This document shows positions 12,539-24,860 of a stretch of DNA of 64,000 nucleotides, piece by piece. Below the pieces are notes generated by a model, which worked only from the letters and a program-made list of their open reading frames with translations, had not been told where the DNA came from and made no database searches. The translations under genes and the position numbers were made by a program. Where the stretch lies: positions 18,302,650-18,366,649 of the forward strand of contig CM075197.1 of assembly GCA_037577475.1 (NCBI GenBank), in the 5' to 3' direction. The DNA comes from Chaunax sp. Z400. Taxonomy: Eukaryota; Chordata; Actinopteri; Lophiiformes; Chaunacidae. The stretch's first letter is position 1; each line of letters starts with the position of its first letter.

Positions 12539-13144
12539 TGAGACAAACAGAACTCTGCAAGGTTCGCCTCTAAAAGCCTTAATCATGGAAATATCCCCTT
12601 TAAACAATAAACTTTAAATTGTATTTCATCTCTCTCCTCACCACTACCACATCAAAGAAATCCTAAGGTCATCACGAGTTGGAGGAAGGATTTGGATAAC
12701 GATGAGGCCTACAGAAAAAAATTGAGGTTGGTGAAAGAAAGATGGTAAAACAAGGGTAGGGTAGCTGATGGGAACAGAAGAAAGGATGGGGCTGGTGGAG
12801 AGAGAGAAGGTGCAAAGACTAGGTCTTGTAACAATAGACCCCTGATTACTTTGTTGCACAAATAAACAGGGCCTCTGCAAGCTCCCTGGAGTCCAGCTGT
12901 GGTGCAGGAGAGGAAAGCTGAGGTTGAGCAATGCAAGTGATGTTATGGCTGTGTTTCCTCACATCTCCATCAATTCAGTGAAAGGGGGAACATCTCATTT
13001 TAGAAGCTTGTTGATTCTGTGCCATTTCCTGCATTTACAGACTACCTTGAAAAGCTGTCAGCAAGTGAATTAATATGTGCCAATCTCAGAGAGCTGCAGA
13101 GAGGAGCTGCTTAGGTTGAAGAAAAGGATGCTGGATATCAGTGC

Positions 13145-13145
13145 A

Positions 13146-13174
<29 letters not shown>
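13145..13174. repeat. (ATG)10 trinucleotide repeat
   Basis: Ten consecutive ATG units. Read on the + strand in one frame it gives a poly-Asp run, which explains the acidic start of the open frame there. Confidence 0.95.
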
Positions 13175-13177
<3 letters not shown>

Positions 13178-13325
13178 GGCCATCTGTACGGGGTCAGATA
13201 AGTGTTGGAGGAAGTAAGTTGAGAGAGACAAGGTTCAGATGCCCTGGAGCCACATCTGTAATCGTCTTTCCTTCACCTCCGACCATTAAAAAGCTCTGGT
13301 TCTCTCTTTTCTCTGTGTCTTGCAG

Positions 13326-13637
13326 CTATCAAGGCCCACATCAAGGCATGCCCGTGCTAAATGTATGCCCCCCATTAAGGAGCCATCATCAGATAAACAA
13401 GATAAACAAGTCCAATTCCTGGCAGGACTGATGAAAGGACTACATTTTAACCCCATGGCCAATTTCAAGTCGGCAGAAAAATCAAACACAGATGAAGTCA
13501 CATGGAAAGAGTGGAGGCTAATCCGCTGTCCCTTTATGGGCACAGACAGCAAAGGGACACTGAAGAGGGTGGAGGAAAGAGAACTGGGAGGCATGCATTT
13601 GGCCATTGCATTCTTGCATCTTAATGCCCTTGAGTAA
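13326..13637 (+). other. Unassigned open frame behind a strong splice acceptor
   Basis: A long polypyrimidine tract ending tctgtgtcttgcag is followed directly by an open + frame of about 103 codons ending in TAA at 13635-13637. The translation is basic and has no motif I recognise. The opposite strand is also open across most of it (13286-13606), so the openness may be compositional. It could be a terminal exon of an unknown transcript or a decoy. No function is proposed. Confidence 0.2.
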
Positions 13638-13774
13638 TTGTAGCCATACCCTCATAGTAAAAACTAAATTCCTGCCGGACCTTTCAATAACAGGTGCACC
13701 TCTTCACCACCATACATCAAGAAAGACATAGAAGGTATAGAGCCAGGGGTGCACATACATTTTTGGTCTGGTTC

Positions 13775-14240
13775 TCAAATGAGTACCTGAAGATGTTGCT
13801 TGGTTCTCACCTTTTGCACTGCATGAAGCAGACACTTGTAGCCACTTGAATAGGAATGGCAGGTAATAGCCTCCATATTCTCAACAGTCTCTTGCCTCCA
13901 TGCAGACCATCTAATATTGTGAAACTTCCCTACTTTAACCGAGGCAATGCTCTTCTCACCACATATCTTCTTTGACTGTTCTGTTCGTTTTGCACCCCCT
14001 TTCTGTAAATAAAAGCTTAGAAACTTCACAATGGAGCGAGTAAATGTCTTGCAGTTCGGCACTATGTGATCAGCTGATTTAGCCCAGTTTACAAGGATGT
14101 GGGCGATAACCAGAATATGCACAAGGGATTCCCTGATCCCCTCATCTCATGCAGTTTGGGAACAACCCCGTTGTAAACTCCAATGCTGACTGCAGCTCCA
14201 TCTGTGCAGACTGAAATAAACTGTGTTGTTCTAATGCATG
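13775..14240 (-). pseudogene. Decayed hAT-like (ZBED-type) transposase fragment
   Basis: Read on the - strand, 14224-14100 encodes FISVCTDGAAVSIGVYNGVV followed by PKLHE. This resembles the 'TDGA..M.G..NG' core of hAT/ZBED transposases that carries a catalytic Asp. After a frame change, 14122-13775 gives a stretch containing IVKFLSFYLQ and later KFHNIRWSAWRQETVENM, resembling the 'F..TRW.S' segment that follows in the same family. The frame break, the internal stop and the absence of the BED finger and C-terminal dimerisation region show it is a relic. Terminal inverted repeats were not found. Confidence 0.6.
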
Positions 14241-17200
14241 CCGCGTATCATTTACTTTGACCACACATAGCAACAGACTGTGACTCCCTCAGATAATTCT
14301 TTGAGGTAATACCAGGGGCTGCTCTCAAAGTTGTTGGTGCAGCAATTTTTTCTTCTTCAAATCACCTCTTCATTGAATTCCCACACACATGTTAAATGAA
14401 ATGAACACCTGAAAGACCAAATCTTGCCAAGTATGCATAGATCGATACACTTAATCTATTTTCTCCTCCCTGATATCCGCACGGTCATCTTTGGAATGAC
14501 TGTAGGTTGGATCCACTGGAGTTGTGAAACTTAAACTGTTAAAAGTTATCAAAACAAATGTGTGATTCTTCTTGACTTCAAGTTAGGACAGAAAAATTGG
14601 CTCGTTCTGCTCATGTAATCAGTTCATTGACATTTATTGCAAAAGGAAATTCCATGGTTCTCTCTCCACAGGGGCCATATTGACTTGTAATCAAAAGATT
14701 ATCCCAGAGTAATCAAAAGGGCCCCCATGTGACCACCCACAGAGCGAAGAGAAACATGAGACTGGCCACATGCTCTGCTATTCACCAAAGACTTCCATGG
14801 CACGACTAGTGCAGCAAGAAGAGAGAAGAAGGGCAGATGGTTTTTGTCCCATATATTCTACAGATGTGGCCCCTTCTTGTGACTGGCATTGTCTTGTATG
14901 GTATTACATAGGTTACATTATCTGGGTTCCTGGGTGCAATCTGAGGTACAAAACCATGACGTCCAGAGACAGAGGCGGGTGGAAGAGTATGTGATTGACA
15001 CCACCACAGTCTCTGGGTGAGGCTTATGATTCGTGTTGGAGCTGACATGGAAAGTGACGCGAGAGACGACAGCAGGCTCTGTCAGCCAGTGAGGACTCTC
15101 TAGCACCGTTTTTCTAACCAATATGGCTGTCTGTTTGTGGAGATATGTACCTTCCAAGAGGGCAAGATCTCTGTTGAGAGAGACAAGGGGTGACTTCATT
15201 TAAGTTTTGAGGTCAGAAGAGGAAAATGTATGGGCATCAAGAGTAACTCTTTCGTCTTAGGTGGAGGGTACAGGGTAAGGAGACCCCACCCAATTTCCTC
15301 AGTCCTGCTAATTAAAGGACCACAAGCCATCCATAGAGATTTGATGGGTTCAGAGAAACCTGGATGCTGTAATTTAAAATTACTGATTTCTGTTATTAAT
15401 TATACATCTTAAGCTCCTTTGAAGAGAGCTGCATACTATCCTTCATTGGGAAGCCATAATGTCTGGCACACAAAAAAACAACTTAAGCAAGCAAAGAAGC
15501 TTCAGTTCATTGGATCCAATGAATCAGAGCTTCCAGGAAAATCATCAGGCCCCATCTGAATGTATCACAGCAAAACACTAGCGTCTGACATCATTGTATT
15601 ATTGTCATTTAAAGAGTCATCTTGGAAGCAGAGCAGGGATTGTGATTGAACTCAAGGAGCTGCCCTGGAGCTGTACTTTGAGGAAGAAACCACGGAACCA
15701 CAGATAATGCTTTACAGTCCAATAGTCTCAACTACTGTCATCAGATTTTCACTTTGTAAGATACTTGAAAAAGATCATCGTTCCGGTTTCTTCTATAGGG
15801 CAAAGGACTTTGCACTGATGCCAAACTGGAGATGTTTGAAGAGCGTGAGATGTGTGTAAAGAGTGGCAGATGATTACATCAAATAAATTGATGTACTCTA
15901 TGAATGTCTAGGACCTGGGCAATAAAGAAGATGAATGCATTTTCAATTAGCTCAAGGAACTTGATTCAACTTGCCATAAGACTTTGTCCATAAGTGTCTG
16001 ACATGATAAATAAAGCATTGTCTCATCAACAGGACACATGAAGACCCCGGACAGACATTGTTCTTACTGTAGGGGTCATCTAGAGTCGTTTTGGAAGAGT
16101 TTATGGCCAGAAATAAGTTATAGTGTCAAGCAGACAATAAAAATGAAACCACCTCTGTTCACTGGTTGAAGACTCAGAGGGCACGAGACACAAGTTCAAA
16201 CACTGCAGAGTCTCTTCTTCGTCTACTTTCCACTGGTGTCAAGACATTTCAGGAGACAGGGGAAGCCATCTCCCTTTCATCCTTTACCACAAACAAACAT
16301 AGACATATAAAACCATCCATGTTGAAAAGTGGCAATAGTCCTTTTAATTCCAGACAACCCAGTGTGAAGAACTTAATTACAGAATGGGGGCAACCGAGCC
16401 CTTTTGAAAATTACACTTACAGTAAGACCTTTGAAGCAAATACATCCTTTATCCTATTTTTTTCTTTTGTTCGATGTTTTGTCTCTTTCGTCTTGTAAAG
16501 CATGCCATTGACTACTGTGGTTTTCTTTCTTTTCTCGTCTGGCTCCATCTCTGTCAGGCTTTTGTTCATCAAAGGCCTATCTTTTAGAGGGCAAAAAATT
16601 TCAAATCCCAATTAGTATCTTGATTTTCATTCTGATTTATTCTGATATAAGAATATTCCACAAAAATAATCATGCAACAACACATGACTAAGCCTAGTTT
16701 CCTAATATGGCAACACATTTTAGTTGCTTTTCCATGTGGCCTTGACATTGACTCAGGTTATGTGTCAGACTGTGCTTGGAGAGGAAGTATTAGGAAAAGA
16801 TTGTGCAAACAATTTTATTGCATTTTCACCATACTCATGCAGCTAAAGTTGGTGCTGAGAATTAGCCAGGTGCTTCGTTACAACCTGTTCCAAGTCTCCA
16901 ACTGCCAGCACAAATAACACAATCCTCTATCAGCTTTTTAATCAACACAAACATGTGGGAAATAATCCCACCGCACAACTTCAAACGTAGGGTGTGATGC
17001 CATGACATAATGCCCAGATATAAAAAACAGACGTTTCCATTTTGTTTGACAAGAATACTGTTAATTCCTTTCTGTTGACTGTGGGTGTCTGATTCAATTT
17101 AAAGATTTCCTTCACATTAGCTCATTAGTATGGGCCCAGTAAAGGTAAAGCTTTGTGAAGGAGGTCTGGCCCCTAACCTCTACCTGAAGCCATTTGCAGT

Positions 17201-18267
17201 AAAGCACGAGAAAGTGAAAGAGGAGTGTTGGGGCCATGTTTCACCCTCATTCTTCTTCCAGGCAGTCGTAGGTGATGCTCTGCCAGGTCTAAGCTACGGT
17301 GTTGGGTTCGGCAATAAATCAGCTTGGTCTCCTATGATCAAACACTCATCGTTTTTCCCTGCGCTTTCATGTAATCTCATAAAAGGCCGACTGCTCTGAT
17401 GGACTGAGTCTGCCTGCCAAGCGAACCAGGCCTCCCATGCTGGCACCTCAGTGTGTGTGGCTCTGCTGGTTTGCTCCTAAAATCAGAGCTCAGAGGACAA
17501 CAAAACAAGGCTGAACAAAAGAATGAAGAGCATCTCTATGAGGTTGAAAGGACTAAATATTGATGTCACCTCCTCTAATTAAGCACACAGGTGGGGCAGA
17601 GACAGGTAAAAGTAAGTGCATGCAGTAAACTATATAATACAGGATATAAGAATGATCCTGAAGATTTAAATATAATCCTGATCATTATAGAATTACTTGG
17701 ACAGCACACATATTCTTTAAGGCTAATAATATGAATCCATTATATGAAATATTTCACCAGAACTGTGGAAAAGTACAAAGGAGGCTTTATGCTTTCATTC
17801 CTGATGCTTTATGCGTCGCATTTAGCAAAATCAAAAGACAAAAAATAGGTGGCAGGAAGAAGAGATGAAGGGTCTTTTTGGAAGACTATTAAAATATCTG
17901 AAACCACCACAACTCAATGAAAGAGACAATGAAAGAGACAAACATAAAAGTCAATAGACTGGCTGTTTGATCTTCTTAAGTTCTACTCTCTTTAACGCGT
18001 CTCCGGCCTGTTTGCACTCTGGTCTTCATTATCCTCCTCTACCCTTGAAATCATTTAAAATCAATCAGGGTCTGGCATGAGAATGGAGAATTGCGTTTCA
18101 GCCATATAGTGGGAGTGTACCGTGCAGTGACAACTCTGGTACACAACATTTACAAGTTAATATCATTTCATCTCCAAATAAATTGCACACACTGATAACC
18201 ACTCCCCTCCACAAATAAAACAAGCTTGAAATACTCAACCATGTGTGCATTTCATTATAGGAAGAAG

Positions 18268-18560
18268 TTGCATAAGTTGTCCCTGTTAATTGCCATTCTT
18301 GTTAATTGTGTAGAAAAAAGTTCAATTTTCAAAAATAAATAAATATTAATAAAATTCTCAAACTTCCCAAACTATCAAAAGGCATCGCTTCAGTACTTGG
18401 GTGTATAAAGTTTTGTGAAAAAAATATTAAACAGTTTTTTAGTTACTCTGAAAACAAAATGTGACGGTCAGATAGATGGATGGGCGAACGGAACAAATTC
18501 CTATGTCCCCCTCCTCACTTTGTCCGTGACAGGGGATAGTAAATCAATAACCATAAAAAT
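18268..18560. repeat. Dispersed fish repeat, copy 1
   Basis: Shares with 45475-45620 two blocks in order: 'agttgtcc.tgtta...attct.gttaattg', then 'gatggatgg...attcctatgtccc.ctcctcact...gggata'. The second block resembles a widespread teleost repeat with 'cctatatccccctcc...cggggggataataa'. The strong divergence between copies suggests old insertions. Confidence 0.5.
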
Positions 18561-20429
18561 GCAGCTATTAAAGTGCTGGTTAGGTACACATTAGGAATAA
18601 AACCAGGAATTTGGCTGATAGTGCATCTTGGTGTGGTTGGATGTATCAAACATGCTTTCGTAGGCCAATAAAGACCAGCACTATTGGCAGCTGCAAGACA
18701 AGTCGTTAATAGCTTTCAGAGAGCTTGAGCAGGAGAGAGGGAGCATCAGTTACAGGTCCTCCAGGGAAACGTTTTCTACATGAAGTATTCCTAAAGAGAT
18801 GTCAGGATATCTTATTATAAATGACTCTGTTACTCTGTTATGTTTGTGTATCGGTTTCATTCTATTCTTTTTCTACTATGTTACCATATGTGCGTGTGTA
18901 TGAAGCCTCAAAGAGACGAAGCCACTTGTGCCCATGGCGTCTGGTAGAGCTCGTGACTGTGCCTGTTTAACTCTGCTAACAGAGTGCCGTTCCACAAAGC
19001 CCATCACGCAACCCACAGATGTCCCACAGGACAGTCAGGACTGCGCCGCGACCAAGAAGAAGTAACAACCCCCCCAGCCCACACGCACACGCAAGCAAAC
19101 AAAACAAACACATACACTGACATACAGCGTCGGGCTGACTGGACTGAATCCTGCTCAGAACATTAAATGTGGCTCCAAACTTGGTGAGAAACATTTTCTC
19201 AAGTGACTCTAATAGAATCTGTCCATGCAGATATTATGGGTTTTGCATGCACAGGTTTTCAAATGTCCATAACTGACATTTCCAAGAAAGTAGTTCAAAT
19301 CTCAACTGTAAATATGGAAAACCAAAGCGAGGCACCCAGGTGCATGCAGAGGTGGGAAGTTATGAAGAACAAATGCTTCGTAGCTGCACTTAAGTAGAGT
19401 TTTCAGGTATCTGTATTTATTTTTCTAACAACTTTTTTAAAAATGTTTTAACTTATTACATTTTACCAAAACATTTCTACGTTCTACTCGTTACATATTC
19501 AAAATAGGCTTGTTACTATCTTTTTATTTGGATTATTTTCCCAACATCGAGACTGATTTCGACAGAAATGAATGAGACAATAACACATAGAAAAGACGTG
19601 CATTTTACGTACGAAAGACGAAACAAGATGACAGACGTAAAACTGGTGAGAAGACGAAACAGACAAGAAACATATGCAAGAAACTCGACCACAGGTCCAC
19701 AGGGCAGCAACTCCATGAAGTTTATTTGGGCTGTGGCTGACCCAGCCCCACGGTCAAAGGCCCCACCACCAAACGCTCTCTGACGAGCTCCCCTCCCACG
19801 TCTGCCTCCAGAGGGAGGCCCAAGTATCTTTCACCTGAACAAGGTGCAACAACTTATTGGTTGATTCTTTGAAGTCACCTTTATTTAAAAAAAACAACAA
19901 CTATCAGCTGATAGTTTGTCCTTTGATGAAATTGCAATGTAATTATTGAATATCTTTGAGGCAATTACTAGACATGGGCTACAATAAATGATATGGTTAA
20001 GGGATGAAAGCGAAAGATAAATACTTTTTTTGTATTTTCACAGTAGGCTATACTCTAGAGGTTTTTTTTATGTAGTTTTTAAGTGAGGTAATTAGCTTAT
20101 TAGACTCGCTAGTTCTTTGAATTGAAAACATACCACAGTACAAGTAAGGTGTTTGGGCTGCAAAACAAAGCTGTGCCATTTCTCACTTCTTATTCCCTGA
20201 TTTCTACAAACTATTGAGGAAATAAGCCCAAGTTGCTGTGATTTTGTTTCATGGTGAACAATCCTGTTTTTTCTTTGATAAAGGAAAATTGTCCATGGAA
20301 TTCTCCATCATCAAATAAAAAGTACCTTCGTAAAAACAACTACAAGTTGTAGAACACTTGTGTCCAAGGACACAGACGGCTCCGCTACAGGAAAATGCGA
20401 GAGAACAGACATGAAGTTCAATTGTGCCT

Positions 20430-20447
20430 AAAAAAAAATTTTTTTTT
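20430..20447. repeat. A9T9 palindrome
   Basis: Nine A residues followed immediately by nine T residues form a perfect 18-bp palindrome. It is a simple AT tract able to form a hairpin or a bent helix. Confidence 0.9.
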
Positions 20448-22363
20448 AAATAGCTGATTTGGCCTTGAGGGCCTCTGGAGCAATGTCGGTAACATTTGAG
20501 TAACAATGGACAAATAAAACACAGAAATGAAGAATCATTTTCAAGAGAAATCAGTGTCTTCAGTCCTCAAAAACAGAGGTGAAATCATTTTCTGGTGTCT
20601 TCACATTAACAGTACTTTCAAGAGTTGCCTGGGGCTGACATGCAACATAGGTTCTGACTTCAAAGCCTGAAAAGAAAATATATAAATACAAAACCATTAG
20701 CCTCCATGTTTTCATTAGTTAACATTTCAAACACACCATGGAGTGGATCATGTTTTCAATGCCCTCTCTTTAACTTGAATGTTGACGCTGTTTTTCTGAT
20801 GGTCCTGGGGCAAATTGCAGTGCCACAGCTGGAAAGTCCTCAGCATCCTTAAAAAATGACTGCACAAACACACTCGAGTCAGGCAGGACGCAGCCACCTT
20901 TGGCCTGCATGGAGATCTCTGCCAGCTGTCCACTAGGATACAATTTGCATTTGGCCCTCAGCACAGTAGAACCTCAAGCATAGGCTTCAATGTAGGCAGT
21001 GGAACATATACAAACACAGAGGTGGTAGCATCACAGAGGAGAAAGAGCAGTAAAAATACATGAAAAAATACACACGTACATATATGAAAACCATCATTTA
21101 TATGGGACATACCATTCGCAAGCACGGGGGGAGTACCATAAAAGCCATTTTTATTTGAGACACTAAGAAGTTTATAAACACTTGACACTTGACACAGTGA
21201 ACTTGGGATTCGAGGGTGATCCTCTGTGTAGACAGATTACCACTTCATTAAACAAACCAAGACCTCAAAGAGTAACAGGCCCTTGGACACGCATACCACA
21301 GAAAGAGAGAGCAACCGGGATCCTCTAGCCACATGAGACGGTAACTGGCTGTCTGTCCCAGAGGTTATTACAACTCCAAACATTTATTGGAAGGAAATCA
21401 AAAAGTGTGTTTCTTTTTTGTCTTTCTTTCTTACTTCTGCCCACAAAATTACATTTGAGCAATAAAAATGTTTATATGTTGTGTATATACATGCTCGGGA
21501 ATAGCACTTTGCAACTATTTTTGAATCTACTCGGAGCTGAAATAACACCATAAAAGACACACGAATCAGTAAAAATAATGTTCAGAAGGAAAATAAAACC
21601 TTCCTCTGTTTCAAGTAGCTATTACAAAAGGCACATACAGCTGTCAGGAGAACAATTCCAAGTTAGTCTCCGCAGCGCGAGTATGACCAGAATAGGCTGT
21701 GTGTGAATTGCGAGGCACTGGCTTCAGCAGCATGAAGGCAGGCTTGACAAAATCTGAAAAAGTGAGGAAACATACTACACGATGGTCTGGTCAGCTAACT
21801 TTGAAGAGACTTATTAAAACACCTGTTTGACTCAATTGCATTTGCGTGTATAGCGTAATTCTTTGCTCTGAAGCAGTTTGGACATTGAATAAGGATTTCA
21901 TCTGGTTCGATCACAGACAAAAAACAGATGAGCAGCGACACAGTGACACGGCTGCAGAGGAAAAACAGACCCATTCTCACTTCAAAGAGCCAAGGGGATG
22001 CTTTTAAAAATCACACCGGCAATAAACTACAACAGAAGTTCATCGCTTTTCCACGACATGAAAGGGATTTTCAAAGTTACATCCCTTCAAGTAGTTCTCT
22101 CTCTCTGCCCCGACTCTACCCCTAAACAAAGTTCATATCAGAGGAGGGCTGGTGCACGGTGCTGAGGCTGTTTAGATGGGAGAGGTTACCATGGGAGCGG
22201 TCATATTATTTACATTTCAAAGACAGAGGATAACACACCGCTATTTAATGCAAGGAAAGAAAAAAGAGCTGGCCAAAATCACTTTTCTTCTGTCTTTGAA
22301 CGAAGGCCTGATATTTTTTGTATCCTTCATTCATTAAACATTAACATTAAACATGTTAAACAT

Positions 22364-22424
22364 ATATATACACACACACACACACACACATATATATAAT
22401 GTATTGATTGATTGATTGATTGAT
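22364..22424. repeat. Compound (TA)n(CA)n(TA)n plus (TTGA)n microsatellite
   Basis: TA and CA runs at about 22364-22400 are followed by TTGA units at about 22403-22424. Just after it, GTCAGGTGAC occurs twice 20 bp apart (22425-22434 and 22445-22454). Confidence 0.93.
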
Positions 22425-24182
22425 GTCAGGTGACCTGTCTTTGTCAGGTGACAGAGCCTGCAGTCAATAGCTGTGACATAAGGTAGAGCACAATCCTGAG
22501 CAGTTGCAGCTCCCTCCTGAGGTAGCTGTTTGAAACAGCATAAGATGCTCATATTTCCTATTGCATTGAAGAATCAGGATCAGCTGTTAAGGACTTTGAA
22601 GAAGTGCTTATTCAGACAGTTTAATGTCCGTGTCATGATGATGAGGGCTTATGTCCCACAGGATTTTGTTCAACACATCTGGTCATACTAGATTTGCATC
22701 TATATTAATAATCATCAGCACTTTGACTTAAAATGTTTAGGTACAATGATGTCTAGCCATGGAAGATGGAAGGTTTTTTATGAATTAAACAGCCTAAACT
22801 GTATTGTATGTTGATTGTTTATCTGATCAGCCAGTCCTGTTTTAAGCTTTTGGGATTTTTAATTCAAACGTATCTTTCAACCATTTTATGATTTCCATAT
22901 CTTGTACTGCCTGCTGCAATTCAATCTATTCCCTGGGGCATATTTGATACAAAATAATGAGAACTGTTTTTTATTATGGTGTAAAATGATGCCAGCAGTT
23001 TGAGCTACTGTCATTCATTTTTGTGTTCATTTTTACCCTGCTGCATTCCACAGCTTCCTTTTGATTCCTTCTCTTCATATGTGGCACCCACCCTGTGCTG
23101 AAAGAGAAATTAGAGGTAAAGATGACAAAAGCATTCTGCAAATTACAAGGCTTTGTGTTTACTATTCTGAGCTTGCACACGGCATTCAGTCCAGCAGCAT
23201 GCTAGTTGCTTTTGGCTTTTATTTTTCATCAAAACAAAAAGGAAAAAAAAAGAAGAAAATACCACAGCCGACTGCAAATACAGAGTGAAAAAAGAAAGAC
23301 CATAATTACAGCAGAGGATGAAGAGAGAGTGAGTCCCCATCAGGAACTCTCATCTGCTCATCTTCATTTGTCCCTCACATGAGACTCTGTTCTTGTTTAG
23401 TGCAAGATGTCAACATTCATTCCAATAATGAGTGTATATGCCGATGTAGAGAGACTGAAGACTTAAATCCACTCACGTAGGCTAATTTAAACAAAACATG
23501 ATTATAATAGCCTTATAACACCATTCTCAAAGAACGAATCAGCAGTGACGATGACTGGGTTTGGCTCAGGAGCGGAATGCAGCTTGAATATTTACAATTG
23601 TTTACATTTTTATGCATGTGAGAATGGATATTATCCGTGAATTTTTGCAATTTTTAAGTCTGCCATCTGGACACGGATGAAAATGGACTGTCACGTTCAC
23701 TAAATACTTATTTCAAAGATAAAAGAACATCTGCAGACAAAAAGGCATCTGAATGAATGAAAAATCAGCTGTATAACAAAACAGACTCCCATCACTGATG
23801 TGTGTGTTGAATGATGAGCACTAAATTCCCAATTTCTACTTTTTTTATTAACTTTTTGTGATATATTTCAACAAGTGGCTCCTGCTAGAAAGGTAGTACT
23901 CTGAACAGCCTTTTTGTCTCTATTAGACATTATTGAACTTGGACTGTCTTGCAGCTTTCACTCAGACAAAACCCTTGAGTGAGTAGAAGCAGATAACACT
24001 AATTTATGAGCGCATTCAGATGAAAAAATAAAAAGACAGTGCTATTAAGTGTGATTTAAAGGTCAAATTGGGAATGCAAAAAAAGTTTCTTCATCAAGGG
24101 ATAGTAACATCTGGGGAAACACTATGGACACACTATGGAATTATGGAACTAAACAAAAGAGATATTCCATATTTCCAGTCTT

Positions 24183-24340
24183 TAAGACCTTCTACACACC
24201 CTGTTCAAGGTGGGACTGTTGCGCTTTTATTGTGGCTCACCAGTCAGTATAAAAGTTAAAAAGACATATTGGTGAGTCAATGTTGTTCCACCTCTGAGAC
24301 GGCAGTGGAGGTTGTAACAGCGTTGAATCGACGTCTGTAA
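24183..24340. mobile_element. MITE-like dispersed repeat, copy 2
   Basis: Collinear with 10848-11000: 'acaccctgttcaaggtg', 'ttgcgcttttatt', 'gttgttccacctctgagac', 'gcagtggaggttgtaacagcg'. The second copy retains a longer right end, running into 'cgacgtctgtaaatagagcg'. Non-coding. Confidence 0.55.
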
Positions 24341-24563
24341 ATAGAGCGAGCTGGTTGTTAGTTCAAAGAAGAAAATCAACCGAAATGTCTTCAAATTGGG
24401 GAGACAGCATAAGGTCCCGGAGCTCCTTACCCTACAAACAGAGTATGAGACTAGATACCATGTAACAGGGAAGGTAAATGATTGTTTTTGCAATGTAATT
24501 TCGTTGTTTACAGTAATGTAAAGCATCACACTAAATGCTGATGCTGCTGAGTTATACATATAC

Positions 24564-24567
<4 letters not shown>

Positions 24568-24595
<28 letters not shown>
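24568..24595. repeat. (AT)n microsatellite
   Basis: Uninterrupted TA/AT run of about 28 bp. Confidence 0.95.
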
Positions 24596-24734
24596 CTGCT
24601 TGCTGGCAGCTTTCATTTTAAAAACACACACTAGAGCGGTGTTATCCCGCAGTTTGATAATTCAGTGTAAAGAAACAAAGGCGGCATAGAGAAGGGTCTT
24701 AGTTGCTGCACTATTGCGCGATCACTGTGCAGAA

Positions 24735-24860
24735 TGGGCTTTTGTGCAAAGCTAAGCTAAAAACTTCATAATTAAAGGACAGATATGAGAGTGGTATCCA
24801 TTTTCTTGATTTAGTCTCTGGCACAAAGCTAATAGACATATTTCCCCCAAATTCAACCCA
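24735..24860. repeat. Dispersed 'gagagtggtatc' repeat, copy 1
   Basis: Contains 'gctaagctaaaaacttcat', 'gacagatatgagagtggtatcc' and 'tttcttgattta', in the order known to me from a very common teleost repeat. A second copy lies at 29640-29825. Confidence 0.6.

Larger units (their letters stand above)
11001..13140. other. Non-coding stretch with simple repeats
   Basis: Beyond the minisatellite and the (AC)n tract, nothing gene-like was supported. Open frames at 12328-12573 (+) and 12644-12936 (-) are repeat-driven or featureless. Confidence 0.4.
14241..24182. other. Long non-coding stretch
   Basis: No gene can be supported. It contains a dispersed repeat block (18.27-18.56 kb), an A9T9 palindrome (20.43 kb), a compound microsatellite (22.36 kb) and two exon-like - strand segments (20774-20960 and 21644-21753, see findings). 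The GC-richer 17.1-17.5 kb block could be conserved non-coding sequence, but that needs comparison with other fish. Confidence 0.4.
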
